In this document: piece after piece, positions 9,480-19,859 of the stretch
Layout: each line of letters opens with the position of its first letter
Position numbering within the stretch: position 1 is the first letter of the stretch
Assembly: GCA_017591395.1 (NCBI GenBank)
Contig: WEDG01000755.1
Span: 124,001-188,000, forward strand
Direction: 5' to 3'
DNA length: 64,000 bases
Origin: Schistocephalus solidus
Lineage: Eukaryota > Platyhelminthes > Cestoda > Diphyllobothriidea > Diphyllobothriidae
The notes under the pieces: model-generated
The model's input: the letters and a program-made list of their open reading frames with translations, nothing else
What the model was told of the DNA's origin: nothing
Databases searched by the model: none
Translations under genes and position numbers: made by a program

Positions 9480-12400
9480 CTTGGCCTCCCTTCAGCTTAA
9501 AATTACCTCTTTATTTGAATTCTTTTATTATACACAGCTAACTTCTTATGTCGTTAAGGTTATTAAATAGTATAAAATAGACGTGGAATTTAAACTGTAG
9601 CGCACGGGTTTGAAATTTTGAGCAGAAAAGAAGTTTGATTTCAAGAGCAGAGTCTTTTCACTGGAACAAACCAGTCCACAGCATTAATTGGAAACAAATT
9701 ATTGAATCAATTAGTTAGATCCTCAAATCCAGATGCCTTCTATACCCTCATTTGTTTCGACGGGATAGTTCTCCCAAATCAGGCACCCTGCGGGAATCTT
9801 GTAGCTTCACGGCCTACAAAGTCAATCCAGTCTGTAACGGCTTTTCCAGGAGGTTTTCTCAGAGTATCTACAAAGGCCCAGGTCGTTCGCTATCTATATT
9901 CTATAAAACTGATTTGTTTTAATTTATATCGAGTAACTCGCTATAACAAAAGGCTTATCCAGCAATTTCCACTAACAGACGTAGGTAAAGAAGCACGTTC
10001 CGGAGGCCTTTCATTGAATTTGTAAAAGGCAGAGTAAACTCGACATATATCGCTGGTGTAAAACCACTGGTGATGTAACTTACTCGTTAATTTGCAAGTC
10101 ACCAGATAACAATTCCAAAGAGAATCATGCCATGAAGCCTAGATTGAGCCCACAGCCACAAGTGCTACGGCCACGCTTACCCCTCAGCCACTTCATCGCT
10201 GGCCGGCGGATACTCCTCACAAATTAATATTAACGCTAATGACGTTAATGCTATATGCGGTGGCTGTCAAGGAAGCTCCATGAAGCAAGACCAGCTCGAG
10301 GATGGATAAGACAAATAAAACTGCATTTTAAAAGCAGCTATAATGCAGTGGGTGTCACCTGGTGTCACTGGACGACTTACTAGAGAGGAAACCTATTGAT
10401 AGTCGATCCAAAGGCACTTTCTTCGGCGGCTGCTACTTGACTACTGAACAACAGAAGTAGCGATGAGGTGCAGGACCAAAAACCTTCTAAAGATTCAAAT
10501 CTGACATCAAGAAAGGAAAGGAAGTTAATGGACAGCCGTGAAGCTTTTGGGGATTATCTCCAAAGGAAGCTCGAGCAAGAGGCTTCGACTGTACCTCGTC
10601 CGCCACAGGAAATGCTAGGATTCACGCACCAAGCTGCAAGCGGTGGTATTGATTCACTCAGCCGGGAACTGCCTGCTTGATTTGAAGACCAGTCATGGAT
10701 CAACATCATTAAGGTGACAATACCAGAACTCTAAGTGTTCGTCAATAAAGTCTCAAATATCAGTGGTCCACCAGGCGGAAAAACGCCGTCAACTTGTTAC
10801 CGAACTGAGACGGCGGCTCGGCGAGGAACGGGATGGCGATTATTTTCAACAGCAAAGTAATCCCTCGTCATTTTTATCCCTGCAGAGGCCCGTTCGGATG
10901 ACCCGCGCAGTAAAGGGGGCTCGCGCCCGACCATAAGCATTTCTCGATAAGGCCAGGCTAACGTTCCATGTACGCAGTACAGAAATTATGTTATCGGAAC
11001 TCGGCGAAACTTAAGATTCATGTCTATGGGCTATATGATCTAGTTTCCCCTACAGAGCCTGGTTGTCCCAACGTGGACAGCCGGGAGGTAACTATCTTGG
11101 CTAACAGCTTTTAGAAAGGACATTTGCGTCAAAGGGAGGCGTGTACTCCACATATGGAAGAGAGACTTACGGTTTTGGAAAAGGCATAGGCTGACGTCTG
11201 CTTTGAGGCGACATGGCTTTCCATAAAAGTGTCAGGTTTTATCAAAGTCGATTTTCACAGCACAGCCGTCTACAGAAGAGAGACCATGGCCGTGCTTTCC
11301 TGTTAGGGGCTCAAAAGATTGCTACACGGTAGGATATCCTGATCATGGGTGAGCTTAAATGCGCCTCCCACATCGACTGGAGCTCAGCCTACACACGCCC
11401 AAGCTCTGATCTAGCCTTTGATGGTTGCCTTCACAGGCGTGACTGATAAAGCTACTTCTTACTCAGCGCCACTTTTTCCTTAAAGGGTGCTCGAAGGACA
11501 ACAGGCCAGTAAGTCTGGACCTCGTTCTCGAACAGGACGAGTATCGGTAAGAGTATCGTAATACCGCCGCTAAGTAAAAGTGACCACGTTGTACTGCGAT
11601 GGGGAGTACTCGCTATTTTTATTACCAGAAAGACCCCGCAAGCAGTCAGAAGGAATATGGCGAGGCGATTTCGATGGAATGAGGGCTGAACTCCGCACCC
11701 GAACTCAGTGGGGGCGTATTTTCTTCCTGAAAACCTGACTAGCCGCGGACTGGGAACGTTCGGGACATCCATAATACAGACTCATCGAAAATCCTGCCCG
11801 ATTTTGAGAAGAGGTTATTAGCAGACCGCGATGGCTTACACAGAAGCCTTAAACATCAAGTTAACGAAAGCCCAGGCTTGTGGGAAAAAATCGCTTGAGG
11901 ATGGAACTCCGCCATTTCTAAATGCAGTACAAAACTCATAGAAATCAGGTCAAGGGCCTTGGTAGAATAAGACGGTATTTTTAAGTGGACCTGCTGAACC
12001 GGGCTTACCGTAGAACCAGAAAATGGCGCCGTTTACCCCTCAGGCCAGGTACTTTGGAACAAAGGATCCAGTACACCGCTGAGGTATAGACCTTACTGAA
12101 GATGGGTAGAGGCTGATGAAAATCACCGGAATTTTTGCCGGTCAGTTTTCACCGAGAGCGAGAGCAGTTACCCTGCCGATGTTTTTTGAAGTGGATGCAA
12201 TGATCAGGACTATTGAATTTAACCGGGGCTGTATCCTCAAGAAACTATTAGAAAGTTAAAGGAATCTAAGTCCGCAATTCCAGATAAAGTGCAGTAAGAT
12301 GATAAAGGCTCCTTGAAGAGTTGAAATAGAAACCACTATCCTACGCTTTTTCCAAACATCCTTTAGGACCGAAGATTTAGCCGAGCTGGATATCGCATGG

Positions 12401-15170
12401 ATTACGCCACTCCTATAAGGGGTGGAATCAGGTCCTCAAACAATTATATAGACCTATCAGCCCCTCGCTGCAATTTGCTGCAAAATCATGGAAAAAATGA
12501 ATTAAAGCAACAAACTAAGTACGGTTCAAGAGAACATCCCCGTCACCAGCACCGAGGGTGCTTGCAGTTTCTACTGTAGAGATGAGTCCGGCGTAACAAA
12601 TTCACTCTAATGTTTAGAAAATTGGACCAGGGCAGTCGATGGAAATACGGTGCGCAGTCTATATCGGCTCCTAAAGGCTTTATTGTACCACTTTCACCGC
12701 CTTCTTTATAAACTCAACCGCGCCGAGGAGTAAAAAGGAATTTGGAGCTTCCACAGTATGGATAAACGTCTAATCCGGCCGCTTACAGGCACCATATCAG
12801 CGACAAACTATCAGCCGAGGTAAAGGTTGAAATTAGGTAGTCCCCATCTGTTCTTTACCTATTTTGTTCATTGTCTTAATCAACAGTTGCATAGCGAAAA
12901 GAATGCGATATTGCCATACATTTGATCTCAAACTTCAGCGCGTGTTCAAAACTGCAGCTGACAGAAGAGAACTTGCAGGCAAACTTAAAATCAGCTCAGA
13001 AATGGTCAAATGATTGAAACCACGCCGCTCAATGAGAGCAAGGGCAGCATCCATCAGGCTCAGAAGATAAATCCCTTCAAATCCCGTAAAGGTTAATCCT
13101 ACTAAATGGCATACCATTGAAGGGTGGATGCCCAAAAGGACCTGGAATCTGGATCCACGCGCGCCCGACCCTCACAAAAGGTATAGAAGTAAAGCGATTT
13201 CGATTCTATTACCTCTTCAAACGGAAGCTTGGCCTTCAGTGGCTGTTTGTAAATTATTCGGCGCTGCGCGGTGCAATCCACGCTATCAAGCTTGGAGACC
13301 TGGGCGGCGGGACGCCGAAACATCCTCAATAAGTTCAAGACGAGCAATAGACTTCATCCATGGACGGGACTCAGCCTTATAGAAACATGGCTGTCTAAAA
13401 ATCTTAATCCTTTCCCTCCACTGCGGACCTGATACTCACGTTCCATATTACGCGTTTCAGGTTGTCTTGTCCAGGCGATTTCGCCCAAATTAGCAAAAAC
13501 AACGGGCGGGGTCGTCCTCAAATTTACGTGTGACTGGGGCTGGGAAGTACTTTCTCGAAAATTGGTCAGAGCTTGCAATGAAATCGTCCTCTGGATATTT
13601 GTTGTGGGCCCTAGGGCTTTAAAGGTGAAGTTGGATCGATATAACCCAGTGCATGCTTACTGGCGGAAATTAGAAGCTGCAAGAGGGGTGATGTCAGAAA
13701 AATAAGATGTTAGAGATACCTCTCTATATGTTTAGGTAACATTTCTGTATATTGTGGATTTCATCCGAGGGCTCACGCTCTCCCATGATTCTTCGGGCGG
13801 AGGTCCCGAGGTCTCTCCTGCTAACTGCTGCACGTTGGGCATGACACAGCTGGGTGCTAGCACTAGCTTCCGATCCCCGCGGCCATAGTCCATGCTTGGT
13901 CTCTGAACGTTCGTTCTTTGTTCGAACTTCTGCGCAACGGATCGGAAGGACTTGATCTGGGTGGATATTTTCTGCCTTTGAAAGCACTAGACGGGACTCT
14001 GCAATCCAGCAGGGGGTGTCTGGCTACATCTTCCGCACTTCACGAGGTGATGATCCAGGTGACCTCCGCGATACCCCCGTTCGAAGCGCCCCCCCCCAAA
14101 GGACGTGAGTGTTTTTCTCCTAAACGTCACGGGGATCACTGCTCTGCTCGCCGCCAGCTATATGTCCTACCCCGTTGTCTCATCCCAGATTGGCCTCGTC
14201 AACCAAGAGCCGAGTTATTATACTATACCCAAAACACGCAGGTACAAATAGGGAAATTCAAAGGTAACTCACCTAAGTCTCCCTCAAATATACCGATATA
14301 GTGATACCGAAGGTTGGATTAGGAGATTAGGCAGATCAGAACTTTTCACACGCATCTGTGTTGTTATTTCACCTTTTAAAAACCCACATTTCCACCCGTT
14401 GGGCTGACTCCCAGCGATAACAATTGAACGGAAATGTATCACCGCATTGTTATCATTCTGCTGCCGTTTTAAAAGCATTATTTCAAACTTTATATGTGAA
14501 AAAATGCTATCGGATCGTGCTATTTCCAACTTAATACGTTATTCTACCTGTAGATGTCGGGTTCTGTAAGCGAATCTTGCCCATAATTGATCAAACTATA
14601 TGTACTATTCAAATTGGAAAATTATTTTCATAGGAAAAGACAACATTTCAACATACTTTTGGGTGGCTGCAAGGTTTTATGATGAACACCTTTAAAAATT
14701 TTTCATTATTATTTGACCCGCACTCCAGCTCAAGTACCCTTATATGAAAATCCTCAGCATCATCATTTTTGCTTATTCAATTTCTTCACTTCTCCCTTGT
14801 TGCAATATTCATTGCCTGCTTTTGTTAGACGGCATCAATATCCGCAGTCAGTTTAACCTGACCAGTCCTCATAAGAAAACTTTAGTTTACGGCAATTTAT
14901 CGATCTTTTTAAGATTCACCCCGAATAACTGCCAACGGTTTTGAATCTATAAAAATATTAATCCTCGATCACCCAATGATCCTTCTTTTTATAAAAGACA
15001 CTTCACAACGAATCTATTGCAGATCTACCAACAAGAATTGAGCGAACAAAATCCCCTCACCACCCCAAGTGCCTTTTCCTACCATTGTTCAGAAGTTGAG
15101 ATCGCAGCGGCAATTTTCAGTTGTCTAACTCATTGTAACTAACCTTATTTATTGCAGCTGGCTGTTTGAA
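9480..15170. other. Long unassigned region
   Basis: I recognise no gene or repeat family. Open frames of 60-127 codons occur, for example plus 9702-10025, plus 13918-14301 and minus 11452-11772. The last has two hydrophobic stretches ('LAIFLLTACGVFLVIK' and 'WSLLLSGGITILLPILVLF') but no other support. Around 10.75-10.95 kb a short plus-strand frame reads 'EKRRQLVTELRRRLGEE', helix-like but unassigned. Composition changes from GC-richer (10.4-14.2 kb) to AT-rich (14.3-15.1 kb). Confidence 0.4.
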
Positions 15171-15177
15171 AAACATC

Positions 15178-15196
15178 TATATATATATATATATAC
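15178..15196. repeat. (TA)n microsatellite
   Basis: A short TA run lies exactly at the truncated 5' edge of the first PLE fragment. In the PLE frame it would read as alternating Tyr-Ile just before 'YKIPCEACDAVYCGQTG'. Confidence 0.9.
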
Positions 15197-15710
15197 ATCT
15201 ACAAGATCCCGTGTGAAGCATGTGATGCCGTGTATTGTGGTCAGACAGGCAAATCCGCCTCTACACGCATCTATGAACATCAGTTGGCAGTAAAGAGGCG
15301 GGACCATCTGTCCCAAACAGCTATGCGCATACTCTAGACACCGGGCACACCTTCGCTTGGGATAAAACTCGGATTGTCGCTGCCTGTTCCTCCAAGAAGG
15401 TCGAGAGTTCCTCGAGGTGATGCATTCAGATGAGTCATGCATCAACAGACACATCGAGTTGGATGCGACGTACAGACATCTCAAGGAGAAATGGAAGAAA
15501 CGAGAACCAATCAGGACAGGCTGATACACACAGCGGCCGCTCACTGGTGCCAATGTTCACGCCAGTATCGATTTTTTCGCGTGATTACGATGTCAACTGT
15601 TTTTGCCACATTTGCTACCCGCCTGCGTCTGACGACGACCCGGAGAACCGGTGTTGAAAATTTACACAATAAAGCTCCATTTCCCATAGAACGTATTCCA
15701 ACTTCAACAT
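15197..15710 (+). pseudogene. Penelope-like element 3' fragment 1 (GIY-YIG endonuclease)
   Basis: Translated on the plus strand across small frameshifts, this gives 'KIPCEACDAVYCGQTGKS', 'TRIYEHQLAVKRRD', 'LDTGHTFAWDKTRIVA' and 'DESCINRHIELDATYRHL'. These are the ordered blocks of the GIY-YIG nuclease domain at the C-terminus of Penelope-like retroelements, with 'AVYCG' in the YIG position and the Arg of 'TRIYEH'. The domain normally cuts target DNA. The fragment starts at a (TA)n tract, lacks the reverse transcriptase, and ends in a 3' tail with a hammerhead-like core followed by another TA tract at 15711. It is clearly related to fragment 2 in both protein and tail. Confidence 0.85.
15629..15680 (+). 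ncRNA. Hammerhead-ribozyme-like core, PLE fragment 1
   Basis: CTGACGA at 15629-15635 is followed by a hairpin (CCGG-AGAA-CCGG with GAC/GTT outside it) and GAAA at 15656-15659, then TTTA/TAAA able to form stem III. PLEs are known to carry hammerhead ribozymes near their ends. The stem next to the CTGACGA box has an unpaired C, so activity is uncertain. Confidence 0.5.
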
Positions 15711-15713
15711 ATG

Positions 15714-15752
<39 letters not shown>
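15711..15752. repeat. (TA)n/(TG) microsatellite
   Basis: A TA-rich run with interspersed TG directly follows the 3' tail of PLE fragment 1. Confidence 0.9.
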
Positions 15753-16094
15753 GTCTGCGCTCCATGCTCGAGTGCATGTTTGTGTTTCCAGTCCCAGCTG
15801 GTAGTCAGGGTTATGATTGGCTGAATGAAGGCACAATAAGCCCGAAACAGACTGTATCAATCTACCCATATTCTCTGTCGTGTCTCCTCTCTGCAATTAT
15901 AACTGGCCGACTTCGGCCTGGTAGTGGTTGCCTGTTCGTGACCTTTTGCCACCCATACGGAGCTTGTTTTCTTCGGGAAGCCACTAGATCGGTGTGCGCC
16001 TATTCCTGTTTGATTAATTTGGAAAGCACCAATTTTTACGTGGTGCACAAACCCACGACTACAATTCAGAAACCAGCTTGTACACCCTAAGGAT

Positions 16095-16640
16095 GGGTTG
16101 GCTATTTGAGATAAAAAGGAGCCGTTTACAAAATCCTATGTAACAGTTGTCATGTTATGTATTGCGGCCAAACAGGAAAAATCAGTCTCTACATGCCTAC
16201 ACGAACATTAATAGGCTGTCAAGAGACAGACCACCTGTCTCAAGTTGCCGTGCATACACTAGAATCTGGGCACAAATTTGCATGGGATAAAACGCGTATG
16301 GTTGGCTTCTGCCCATCGAAGAGAGGCCGGGAATTCTTAGAGGCCATTCATTCTGATGACTCATGCATTAATCGGCACATCGAATTGGATGCCGTGTACA
16401 ATAATCTCAAAGACAAGTGGAAAAGGCGGTAGCCAATCATATTGAGATGTTCATCAACAATGGCCAGCTATTGGCAGGACTGATTCAGCAATATCGATTT
16501 TCCGACATGTTTTAAATTTTAACTGTTTTTCTGCACATTTACCACAAGTCTGACGACGACCTGGGGAACCAGCGTCGAAAATTTACATAGTAAAGTTACT
16601 CATTGTTTCCCAAAGAACTTCTTTACTTCGAATTATACTT
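16095..16640 (+). pseudogene. Penelope-like element 3' fragment 2 (GIY-YIG endonuclease)
   Basis: A second, separately decayed copy begins at the same protein point as fragment 1 ('VYKILCNSCHVMYCGQTGK', about 16116) and continues with 'HLSQVAVHTLESGHKFAWDK', 'REFLEAIHSDDSCINRHI' and 'ELDAVYNNLKDKW', ending at a stop at 16430-16432. 'MYCG' occupies the YIG position; the 'TRxxEH' block is damaged (reads 'MPTRTLIGC'). The 3' tail shares AACTGTTTTTCTGCACATTT-type sequence and the CTGACGA...GAAA module with fragment 1, so the two are from the same family. A TATATATATTCG stretch follows at about 16670. Confidence 0.85.
16550..16600 (+). ncRNA. Hammerhead-ribozyme-like core, PLE fragment 2
   Basis: CTGACGA at 16550-16556, hairpin GAC-CTGG-GGAA-CCAG-(C)-GTC, then GAAA at 16577-16580 and TTTAC/GTAAA for stem III. 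Against fragment 1, paired positions in the hairpin change together (CCGG/CCGG to CTGG/CCAG), which looks like covariation. Confidence 0.5.
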
Positions 16641-17011
16641 CTTGGGATGCCCGTTTTCCAATTTATTCGTATATATATTCGTATTCGTTTCTCGACGTCA
16701 TGGTGCAAAGATTGAGTGATGGCCAGCTCGCAACCAGCGTCTACAGCAAAGACTCAAATGCCGAAATAATCCTGAACTATGGGAGTAATCATCCTGCTGC
16801 CCACAAACGAAGTTGCGTTCGAGCTCTTTTTCACCGCGCGCCTTCCGGTACTGTAACAGCAAGTATCTACTTAAAAGAACTTGCCTATTTATACAAACTA
16901 TTCCGATCTAACGGATATCCGATGAGCTTCGTGAAAATCTGTCTCCGAAGTCACAGGCAACCACATTAACAGAGCTCTAATGGAGAATTAGTACCGAGGA
17001 AATTCGTTTCA

Positions 17012-17479
17012 TTGCCATACATGCAGGGCATATCGGAAATGATCGCCCGACAATTAGACCGATTTGGTATCTGCATCGCTCACAAGCCAGCTTCCTCCCT
17101 GCGGGCAGCACTATCACGTGTTAAAGATCCCGTACCCAAAGAGCAACAAACCAATGTTATTTACCGCATTCCATGTGCGAATTGCTCTTGCGCTTATGTA
17201 GGCCATACAGGCCGACGACTCGGGACCCGCATGAATGATCACAAACTGGCCATCCGCCGACGCGATCCCTTGTCTCTCGTGTTTGCGCACGCCGTTAATT
17301 GCGACCATCGCTTCAATTGGGAGGCAACGGAAGTGGTTGCCATGGCTCGCACCAAACAGGCACGCGAATTCCTCGCGAAGCTTGGCACTCCGGCACAAAC
17401 AGTATCAACCGCCACGTCGATCTGGATGCGCATTAAGAAAGGTCTGCGTGCACGGTCCACTGACTTGCGCCCACCTTAA
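17012..17479 (+). pseudogene. PLE RT-EN connector and GIY-YIG endonuclease
   Basis: An open frame of 155 codons, unbroken: 'YMQGISEMIARQLDRFGI' and 'AHKPASSLRAALSRVKDPVP' are the connector typical of Penelope-like polyproteins; 'VIYRIPCANCSCAYVGHTGR', 'LGTRMNDHKLAIRRRD' and 'NCDHRFNWEATEVVA' form the GIY-YIG nuclease with 'AYVG' as the YIG motif and a CxxC pair before it. The normal His of 'TRxxEH' is present as 'TRMNDH', with Glu replaced by Asp. The C-terminal block is altered ('REFLAKLGTPAQ'). The upstream reverse transcriptase is in a different frame, so the whole protein is not made. Confidence 0.85.
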
Positions 17480-17702
17480 AATCAACATCTGCTTATCTGT
17501 GCCCAGCCAAGTGTAACTTCGCTGACTCTGCATCTCCCGCCACTTGACTTGCTATCTATAACTCTAGCACCTCCCCTTACATGCGACAGCTATCGTAACA
17601 GGATTCACGGCCCCCAAACCCCCCATGGCGTCAGTCTGTCGATGTAACCTCTCGGCCTAAACCCTCCAGCGTGACAATCCCAACTCTTACTTCTCATTTT
17701 GT

Positions 17703-17748
17703 CTGACGACGGGTTGGTGTTACCAGCTTGAAAATTCACGAGTAAACC
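17703..17748 (+). ncRNA. Hammerhead-ribozyme-like core, PLE fragment 3
   Basis: CTGACGA at 17703-17709, a hairpin pairing GGGTTGGT with ACCAGCTT (including G-U pairs), and GAAA at 17730-17733, followed by AGTAAAC that could close stem III. The hairpin sequence differs from fragments 1 and 2 but pairing is kept. Confidence 0.5.
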
Positions 17749-17778
17749 TCGATTTTCCGACGAGCATTCTTTCTTCAT

Positions 17779-17793
17779 TATATATATATATAT
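17779..17793. repeat. (TA)n microsatellite
   Basis: A short TA run directly after the 3' end of PLE fragment 3. Confidence 0.85.
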
Positions 17794-17794
17794 T

Positions 17795-18529
17795 ACACAA
17801 CGAGCGTTTCGCACTATGTGCGTACAGTCAGGATAAGTCGGGTACTTTTTGTTCCAAATATCTATCGATTAGTTTTTGTTTAGTCATTCGAGTGCTCAAA
17901 CTGCAAATTATGCCTTCGCCAAGTTTTTGTGTTATAGCGTGCAATCTGGAAGAAGCGCATCGCCCTGCTATGAAAAAAAAGGCGTTTGTTTATTTTTGGA
18001 CAGCCGGATGAAGCCCATTTGTCTCCAGGTCTTCTCGTTGAAATTCGTGTTCAGTTTTTTAGGCTATCCCTCGATTACAGGGCCATCTGTTTGAATACAA
18101 ATTTGGGTGGATTCGGCAAAAATAAGTTCAGTTTTTATATCAAAATATAAAAAGATAAGAGTTATCAGTGTAAGCGGGGTTTTATCTGAAATCAGTTTAT
18201 TAAACTATTAACTGTTAATACTGCCAAATTGTCGGAAAATTTACTTTTTGGCATCACAGACCAAATCTAAAAGATCGTGTGGCCATTAATTAATTTCGTT
18301 TTTTAATAACTAAGTTCCGCCTTTGCTGAGTTGCCTCCTTCAGTTGCTTCTTTAACCCACAAATTTGACTATAGAATGATACTCGCTTGGAAGAGCGTTT
18401 CCACAGTCTCTCAACCTGGTTACGGTCGAGGACCACAGATGAGTAAGACATTTATATTTGCGGATGTGGATTGGCCCCGTTTGGTCTACAGGGTCATCAG
18501 TTTGTAACATTTGTCTTGATGAAACTATC
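17795..18529. other. Unassigned AT-rich sequence
   Basis: Nothing recognisable; short open frames only. Confidence 0.4.
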
Positions 18530-18800
18530 GGCAGTTTGGTCGTCGTAGTCCAATGATGTCCACCGTATGCTCCTCCGCAGGGTGGTGCAGGGATAAGTAT
18601 TTGTGCGTGGATAAGTTTTAACTGATAGCAGACTTGCACTGTAGCTAATGCACTCTCTCTTCCTTACCCACCTGTACCCAGTGTCAAGAAAGAGTCAAGA
18701 AAACCGGAGGTGGGGTCGAGCGCATGTAGCTGACGTGGCCGAAGACGTTCCTGATCGGGCTGCCACACCTGAATCAGATCCAACGGAATGGGACTGTCAT
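18530..18800 (-). repeat. GC-rich dispersed repeat, copy 3 (partial)
   Basis: Minus-strand match to one half-unit of the 28-kb array. Landmarks on the plus strand are GTCGTAGTCCAATGATGTCC, GGTGGTGCAGGGA, CACTCTCTCTTCCTTACCC, AAACCGGAGGTGGGG and ATCCAACGGAATGGGA. It keeps the outer end shared with the copies at 6.2, 29.1 and 54.2 kb but lacks the other half. Confidence 0.65.
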
Positions 18801-19452
18801 AAATGTCAATAGTGGCTGATGTGACGCGAACCTGCACCTACGCGTGTCATGACGCCCGCACCCCATGTTTGGCCTTTGTTATGGGAACTCAACACGGAAA
18901 ATGTCTGCCGTGCCCTGATCTAGCCCCCGTGTAGGTTCAGCGCATCTACCACGTGGCCCGTTTCGGGGGCACTGAAACACTATCACTGCTATATTGACAC
19001 ACTGGTGCCATTCGAGTAGACGAACCTTCTGTTGTCCACACAAAATCAGCAATCCCAGCTGTAAGTTAGAAGCGAAAGCTCTCCACATCATCACACTTAC
19101 CTCCTAAACATCGTCTACAGCAGGCATCAGGCTCGTCAGGCAGATTATGCCAATGATCTTTCTAATCCTCTGGATAATTCAGATATGTTTGTTAGCCAAA
19201 ATTGCCTCTGATAGGTCGACGAGCTTGTTGTTCTCTGGGGCACTTTGTCAATTGTGCTGTTCATCTTAGGTTCCGAGAAGTCAATGACTACGGACTCTTT
19301 TTGGTTCTGTGGGTTGGAATTTTTCGATAACTCCAACTGTGGTAGTTGGGTAATCACCATTCGGTTATGGGACTCAATCGTGCCTTGAGTTCTGCCAGCC
19401 ACCGCACAGCGGCCAAGATTATAGGCATTAGCACATTATCGACAAAGACAAG
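18801..19452. other. Unassigned sequence
   Basis: No recognisable gene. Minus-strand open frames at 18879-19094 and 19145-19402 show no motif I know. Confidence 0.35.
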
Positions 19453-19560
19453 GTGGCTGGAACGGTCATTCCTGGCTTCTTAGTCGTCATCAGTCAGTCA
19501 TACTCAACCCCAGGTTTTGCAACCCCGTGGATCTATACTGAGCCCCAAGGCACAACGAGA
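19453..19560 (-). repeat. SINE-like repeat, minus-strand partner of a head-to-head pair
   Basis: The minus strand carries the family 3' body: CCTGGGGTTGAGTATGACTG, CTGATGA (19487-19493 on the minus strand), CGACTAAGAAGCCAGG and CATTCC-like sequence. The GAAA box is mutated to GGAA. Its head points toward the plus-strand copy that follows. Confidence 0.6.
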
Positions 19561-19580
19561 CGGGTGAGTCACGTAACTGA

Positions 19581-19850
19581 TCGGTGGACGCCCCAATTCC
19601 ACTACCAAGCCACCCAATCGCAACCGACAGAACAACGAACCTGGTGCTCAATGGATAGGGTGTAAGATATCTAACTACGAGATCATGGGTTCGATCATTG
19701 GGCGTTGTAACATCTGAGGTGGGCTATGGCTGGCTGATGACGGCTAATAAGCCAGAAATGTTCTTCTCAGTCTCCCTTGTCTTTTTCAGTAATTGTGCTT
19801 CTGCTATTCACTTTTTTACTAACCCTATCGGTCGGTGACGCCACCAATTC
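19581..19850 (+). repeat. SINE-like repeat with tRNA-like head and hammerhead core
   Basis: This is the best copy of the family. A tRNA-like head has an A-box-like GGTGCTCAATGGATAG at about 19639 and a B-box-like GGGTTCGATC at 19688-19697. The body then gives CTGATGA (19734-19740), a hairpin GGCT-AATA-AGCC and GAAA (19755-19758), with GTC at 19770-19772. The leader TCGGTGGACGCCCCAATTC (19581) recurs in altered form at 19832, about 251 bp on, as if a second unit had started. Tail sequence after GTC is TCCCTTGTC. Confidence 0.7.
19734..19775 (+). ncRNA. Hammerhead-ribozyme-like core in SINE
   Basis: Sequence order is CTGATGA, stem-loop II (GGCT-AATA-AGCC, flanked by C and A), GAAA, a short segment, then GTC, which is the arrangement of a hammerhead with stem I open. 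Other copies have T-A where this one has C/A at the base of the stem. Stem I pairing (sequence before CTGATGA against TCCC after GTC) is weak by eye, so activity is not assured. Confidence 0.5.
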
Positions 19851-19859
19851 AGCCTTAAC

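Larger units (their letters stand above)
16690..17778 (+). mobile_element. Penelope-like element 3' fragment 3 (RT end plus endonuclease)
   Basis: This longer PLE piece keeps the end of the reverse transcriptase ('TSVYSKDSNAEIILNYGSNH', 'AHKRSCVRALF', about 16735-16850), the RT-EN connector and the GIY-YIG domain, and has a 3' tail with a hammerhead-like core at 17703. It ends at a TA microsatellite at 17779. It is more diverged from fragments 1 and 2 than they are from each other, so three independent PLE insertions or copies sit in series. Confidence 0.85.

Noticed and set aside
11452..11772. Small two-helix membrane protein on the minus strand
   Set aside because: Two hydrophobic stretches are suggestive, but there is no homology, no clear gene context and no splice evidence.
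15437..16090. 217-codon plus-strand open frame
   Set aside because: It runs in the wrong frame through the PLE tail and a TA tract (alternating Tyr-Ile), with no motif of its own.
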